9,448 bases of DNA from Thermoplasmata archaeon (GTDB lineage Archaea; Thermoplasmatota; E2; UBA202; JdFR-43). The notes under the pieces are model-generated. The model worked only from the letters and a program-made list of their open reading frames with translations, made no database searches and was not told the origin of the DNA. Numbering within the stretch: the stretch's first letter is position 1; every line of letters begins with the position of its first letter. The stretch covers positions 1-9,448 of the forward strand of contig JAGGYX010000105.1 in NCBI GenBank assembly GCA_021162305.1. The letters are read 5' to 3'. The position numbers were made by a program, and so were the translations under genes. Positions 7,780-9,448 of the stretch are shown here, piece after piece.

Positions 7780-8108
7780 TTTTTCCTCTCCCCATATTTA
7801 TCAACAATGCTTTTCTCCCATAGTTTTATTCCAGCATTATATGATGCACGGGCTAAAGCACTTGCCCCTACGGGAGCTGTTAAAACAATGAATAATGCAA
7901 TTACAAGAAGCTTAATCATCCATTGCAACTGTATTAAACCAATTCCGAAAAGAAAGGAAAGCACGCCAAGTGTTGTTGTTTTTGTGGAAGCCTGCATCCT
8001 GTTATACAAATCTGGCATTCTTACCAACCCGATTGTTCCAAAAAGGAAAAATAGGGAGCCAATCAGAATGAAAAACATGCCTGCATAATTCAGAATCTGC
8101 CCTATCAT
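7776..8108 (-). CDS. mbxC: MbxC, MnhG-like Mrp antiporter subunit
   Basis: A 110-residue, three-helix protein of the MnhG/MrpG family. The family signature is complete: GLVRMPDLYNRMQAST (27-42), KTTTLG (43-48) and LTAPVGASALARA (76-88). It belongs to the Mrp-like module with MbxA, B, D, F and G, which in Mbh and Mbs is thought to exchange sodium ions for protons. The lysine-rich end (WEKSIVDKYGERKK) is likely cytoplasmic. GGAGGGGG four bases before the ATG is the ribosome site. It overlaps mbxB and mbxD with ATGA junctions. Confidence 0.94.
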   Translation of the reverse strand: MIGQILNYAGMFFILIGSLFFLFGTIGLVRMPDLYNRMQASTKTTTLGVLSFLFGIGLIQLQWMIKLLVIALFIVLTAPVGASALARASYNAGIKLWEKSIVDKYGERKK

Positions 8109-8365
8109 AGTGCCCCCTCCAGATATCTTGCAATTGCAATAACACCAACAAAAGCAAGTATTGCATATACTAAAGCTACATCTAAATATATGAAGCGAGA
8201 AGAAATTAAAGCAATTAAAACAAGCAATGCAGTCGTTATATTTGTTAAAGCATCTAAAGCAACTGCTCTATCACTTGCAGTTGGTCCTTTTAAAAGACGA
8301 TATGTTCCGAGAGCAATTGATGCCGCAAGAATTGAAAGAATCAAATACATGAAATATGAATTCAA
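8105..8365 (-). CDS. mbxB: MbxB, MnhF-like Mrp antiporter subunit (TTG start)
   Basis: An 86-residue, three-helix protein of the MnhF/MrpF family. Its signatures are RLLKGPTASDRAVALDALT (residues 23-41), LDVALVYAILAF (61-72) and ARYLE (79-83). The start is a TTG codon at 8365, supported by GGGGGTG five bases upstream; the first ATG (8350) would lie about 20 bases from that site and would remove the start of the first helix. The TTG overlaps a TGA in the corrected frame of mbxA (TTGA), mirroring the ATGA junctions downstream. The weak start codon could lower the amount of MbxB unless translation is coupled to mbxA. Confidence 0.92.
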   Translation of the reverse strand: MNSYFMYLILSILAASIALGTYRLLKGPTASDRAVALDALTNITTALLVLIALISSRFIYLDVALVYAILAFVGVIAIARYLEGAL

Positions 8366-8426
8366 GAGAACACCCCCTTGAGCAATTTTTCAAATCTTCC
8401 CTTTATTATTTCTCCAGCTTTTTTTT
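8362..8426 (-). other. Poly-A8 run and out-of-frame C-terminal tail of mbxA
   Basis: Eight A's on the coding strand (8426-8419) sit within codons Ala-Lys-Lys of mbxA. Downstream, the other frame is open for 18 codons and encodes AGEIIKGRFEKLLKGVFS before TGA at 8364-8362. This tail has the charged amphipathic character of MnhE C-termini, and its stop overlaps the TTG start of mbxB by the same type of junction used at five other boundaries. Loss of one A joins the frames. It may be a sequencing or assembly error, a real mutation, or polymerase/ribosome slippage. Confidence 0.75.
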
Positions 8427-8872
8427 GCTTCATCGCTTTCAACATAAACCCAGTGTATGTATGCTTTATCATTGCTATAATCTATTGTCATTGTTCCAGG
8501 TGTCAGAGTTATTGCATTTCCAAGAAAAAGCTTTGCAGATGGAAGCTTTAATTTGGTTTCAATTTCGACTATGCCTGGCTTAACAGGCAATTTTGGAGAA
8601 AGAACTATTTTTGCCATATGCAGGTTTGCTTTTATCATTTCTTTTAGAAAGACAAAAAAGAAGGCAATGAAATATGCAATTCTTTTTGGATGGAAATATT
8701 TTATTCCAAGTCCTTCAAAATTTTTACTTGTTATTGCAGCAATTCCTATCGAGACTATTATTCCAGCTATCAGCTCTTCTATAAAAGCTTCAATTGTTAT
8801 GCTTGGATTGTAAATGAGAGCTATCCATATAATTGTAAGGACGATTGCAACATATGCAAATTTTCCCTCCAT
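8390..8872 (-). CDS. mbxA: MbxA, MnhE-like Mrp subunit; 3' end apparently frameshifted
   Basis: First gene of the operon: a 160-residue protein of the MnhE/MrpE family, with two or three N-terminal helices (about 5-21, 26-47, 65-80) and a cytoplasmic domain with the conserved LGNAITLTPGT (117-127) and HWVYVES (140-146). As written it ends in SWRNNKGKI, unlike the family. An eight-A run (8426-8419) covers the AKK codons at 149-151. If the run had seven A's, the frame would continue as AGEIIKGRFEKLL... to a TGA at 8364-8362, giving about 169 residues. That tail looks like a normal MnhE end and overlaps the mbxB start. No ribosome site precedes the ATG; a TATA element about 30 bases upstream suggests a nearly leaderless transcript. 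Family identity is sure; the true C-terminus is not. Confidence 0.88.
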   Translation of the reverse strand: MEGKFAYVAIVLTIIWIALIYNPSITIEAFIEELIAGIIVSIGIAAITSKNFEGLGIKYFHPKRIAYFIAFFFVFLKEMIKANLHMAKIVLSPKLPVKPGIVEIETKLKLPSAKLFLGNAITLTPGTMTIDYSNDKAYIHWVYVESDEAKKSWRNNKGKI

Positions 8873-8929
8873 GCTATCAGAAAGGTTATATACTTCGTAT
8901 ATATAACCATTTGGTTTTAATTTCGAACC
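8873..8929. promoter_or_regulatory. Divergent promoter between mbxA and the Lrp-family gene
   Basis: This 57-base gap separates the first codons of the mbx operon (leftwards) and of the Lrp gene (rightwards), so both promoters must lie within it or in the gene starts. The element TATATATAA (8898-8906) is a good archaeal TATA box on either strand. Its centre is about 30 bases from the mbxA ATG and about 28 from the Lrp ATG, suitable for leaderless or nearly leaderless transcripts in both directions. Neither gene has a Shine-Dalgarno site, which supports this reading. Transcription starts are inferred, not seen. Confidence 0.65.
8884..8908. promoter_or_regulatory. Probable operator: perfect 9+9 bp palindrome in the divergent promoter
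   Basis: The arms GGTTATATA (8884-8892) and TATATAACC (8900-8908) are exact inverted copies separated by seven bases (CTTCGTA), with centres 16 bases apart. The right arm contains most of the TATA element. A second, shorter palindrome, AACCA-TT-TGGTT (8905-8916), shares its AACC, and GGTT/AACC units recur up to 8929. Symmetric AT-rich sites of this spacing suit dimeric Lrp-type wHTH proteins, and the neighbouring regulator is the obvious candidate. Binding would block TBP at both promoters, but an activating role cannot be excluded. Confidence 0.55.
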
Positions 8930-9358
8930 ATGATGGATGAAAAAGATTTATTAATATTGGAGATGCTTTCAAAAAATGCAAGAATACCATATTTAAAAAT
9001 AGCCAAGATTTTGAATATATCTGATACTGCTGTGAGAAAAAGAATAAAAAGACTTGAGGAAAAGGGAATAATAGAAGGATATACAATAAAGATTGACCCT
9101 GAAAAACTCGGCTATAAAAGCGTTGCCCACATTGGCATAAATACAACGCCTGATAACTTTCTAAAAGTTGCATGTCGCCTTACGGAAATGGACGCCGTGA
9201 AATGCGTCGCCATCGTGGCAGGCGGACATTCAATAATGGTTGATGTGTGGGCGAAGGATAGTCAGCATTTAGAGAATGTTCTGGATGAGATAAAGAGCAT
9301 GGAAGGCGTTGTTTCAGTAAATCCATCAGTTATACTGGAAAGGCTTAAGTCATGGTAA
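8930..9358 (+). CDS. Lrp/AsnC-family transcriptional regulator
   Basis: A 142-residue regulator of the Lrp/AsnC family. Residues 1-55 form the winged helix-turn-helix (MDEKDLLILEML, then IAKILNISDTAVRKRIKRLEEKG with the recognition helix at about 31-43). The strand GYTIKIDPEKLG (50-61) is the linker typical of the family. Residues 64-138 are the RAM/AsnC ligand-binding domain, including AGGHSIMVDVWAKD (97-110), where effectors such as amino acids bind between dimers. It is transcribed away from the mbx operon across a 57-base gap with a palindrome, so it probably controls itself and the operon. In Thermococcus and Pyrococcus, mbx is controlled by SurR, an ArsR-family redox switch; this protein is unrelated to SurR. 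A second ATG follows directly at 8933; either may be used. Confidence 0.93.
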   Translation: MMDEKDLLILEMLSKNARIPYLKIAKILNISDTAVRKRIKRLEEKGIIEGYTIKIDPEKLGYKSVAHIGINTTPDNFLKVACRLTEMDAVKCVAIVAGGHSIMVDVWAKDSQHLENVLDEIKSMEGVVSVNPSVILERLKSW

Positions 9359-9396
9359 AGCAAAAACATTTTAAGCTTTCTTCCATTTGCCATTGA
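9359..9396 (+). promoter_or_regulatory. Likely promoter of the downstream aminoacyl-tRNA synthetase gene
   Basis: This 38-base gap holds an A-rich stretch (CAAAAAC) followed by ATTTTAAGC (9368-9376), a weak TATA-like box about 25 bases before the ATG at 9397. There is no Shine-Dalgarno sequence (the bases before ATG are TTTGCCATTGA), which agrees with a leaderless transcript. The pyrimidine-rich CTTTCTTCC (9376-9384) might also help end the Lrp transcript. The evidence is positional only. Confidence 0.35.
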
Positions 9397-9448
9397 ATGC
9401 CAGAATACAGTCCTAAGATAGAAGAGGAAATACTTGAATACTGGGAAA
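9397..9448 (+). CDS. ileS: Probable isoleucyl-tRNA synthetase, N-terminus (partial, runs off right edge)
   Basis: Seventeen codons are visible: MPEYSPKIEEEILEYWE, continuing past the window. The pattern Y-x-P-x-x-I/E-E-E-x-L-x-[YF]-W-E is the standard start of archaeal and bacterial isoleucyl-tRNA synthetases, in which this first helix precedes the catalytic Rossmann fold. A valyl-tRNA synthetase begins similarly and is the main alternative. The ATG lacks a ribosome site and lies about 25 bases after a TATA-like element, suggesting a leaderless message. It follows the Lrp gene by 38 bases on the same strand and is unlikely to be functionally tied to the mbx operon. Confidence 0.65.
   Translation, partial: MPEYSPKIEEEILEYWE

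Noticed and set aside
8884..8908. The palindrome as a transcription terminator hairpin.
   Set aside because: It lies between two divergent gene starts, where no transcript should end, and its stem is almost all A-T; an operator is more likely.
8886..9173. Minus-strand open frame of 95 codons opposite the Lrp gene.
   Set aside because: It is antisense to a well-conserved Lrp-family protein, has low-complexity composition, and overlaps the promoter palindrome.

Overview
The window holds almost all of one long minus-strand operon for a membrane-bound respiratory complex of the Mbx/Mbs type (ferredoxin-oxidising, sulfane-sulfur/polysulfide-reducing relative of the Mbh hydrogenase and of complex I). 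Divergently on the plus strand lie an Lrp/AsnC-family regulator and the first 17 codons of a probable isoleucyl-tRNA synthetase. The DNA is AT-rich. Genes inside the operon carry strong GGAGG / GGTGAT ribosome sites. The genes that begin transcripts have TATA-like boxes about 25-30 bases before the ATG and no ribosome site, so they look leaderless. This pattern, the gene set and the Lrp regulator point to an anaerobic euryarchaeon (Thermococcales- or Thermoplasmatota-like); the exact lineage cannot be decided from the sequence.

Layout, read in the direction of transcription (right to left): mbxA (MnhE-like, 8872-8390), mbxB (MnhF, 8365-8105), mbxC (MnhG, 8108-7776), mbxD (DUF4040, 7779-7534), mbxF (MbhE+MnhB fusion, 7537-6809), mbxG (MnhC/NuoK, 6812-6468), mbxH (MnhD/NuoN-like, 6474-5128), mbxH' (NuoL-like, 5126-3303), mbxM (NuoH, 3312-2356), mbxJ (NuoB, 2359-1823), mbxK (NuoC, 1836-1366), mbxL (NuoD, 1379-255) and mbxN (NuoI, 250 to beyond the left edge). 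This is the 13-gene order ABCDFGHH'MJKLN known for mbx operons of Thermococcales. Nearly all junctions overlap by a few bases, so translation is probably coupled throughout.

How it works: subunits A-G resemble an Mrp cation/proton antiporter module, H and H' are two ion-pump subunits, M anchors the cytoplasmic arm, and J, K, L and N form the electron-transfer arm. The large subunit L keeps only three of the four cysteines that bind NiFe in hydrogenases (the fourth is Asp) and ends exactly at the position where hydrogenases are normally cleaved. This argues strongly for a sulfur-reducing Mbx/Mbs complex and against a hydrogenase.

The points most worth a second look are: an eight-A run near the end of mbxA that puts the gene out of frame with a very convincing C-terminal tail; a 9+9 base perfect palindrome that contains the TATA element in the 57-base divergent promoter next to the Lrp gene; the three-cysteine-plus-Asp active-site pattern of MbxL; and a Lys-to-Glu reversal at a normally conserved proton-pump position of MbxH. 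No tRNA, rRNA, CRISPR, insertion sequence or gene-free stretch over 300 bases is present.
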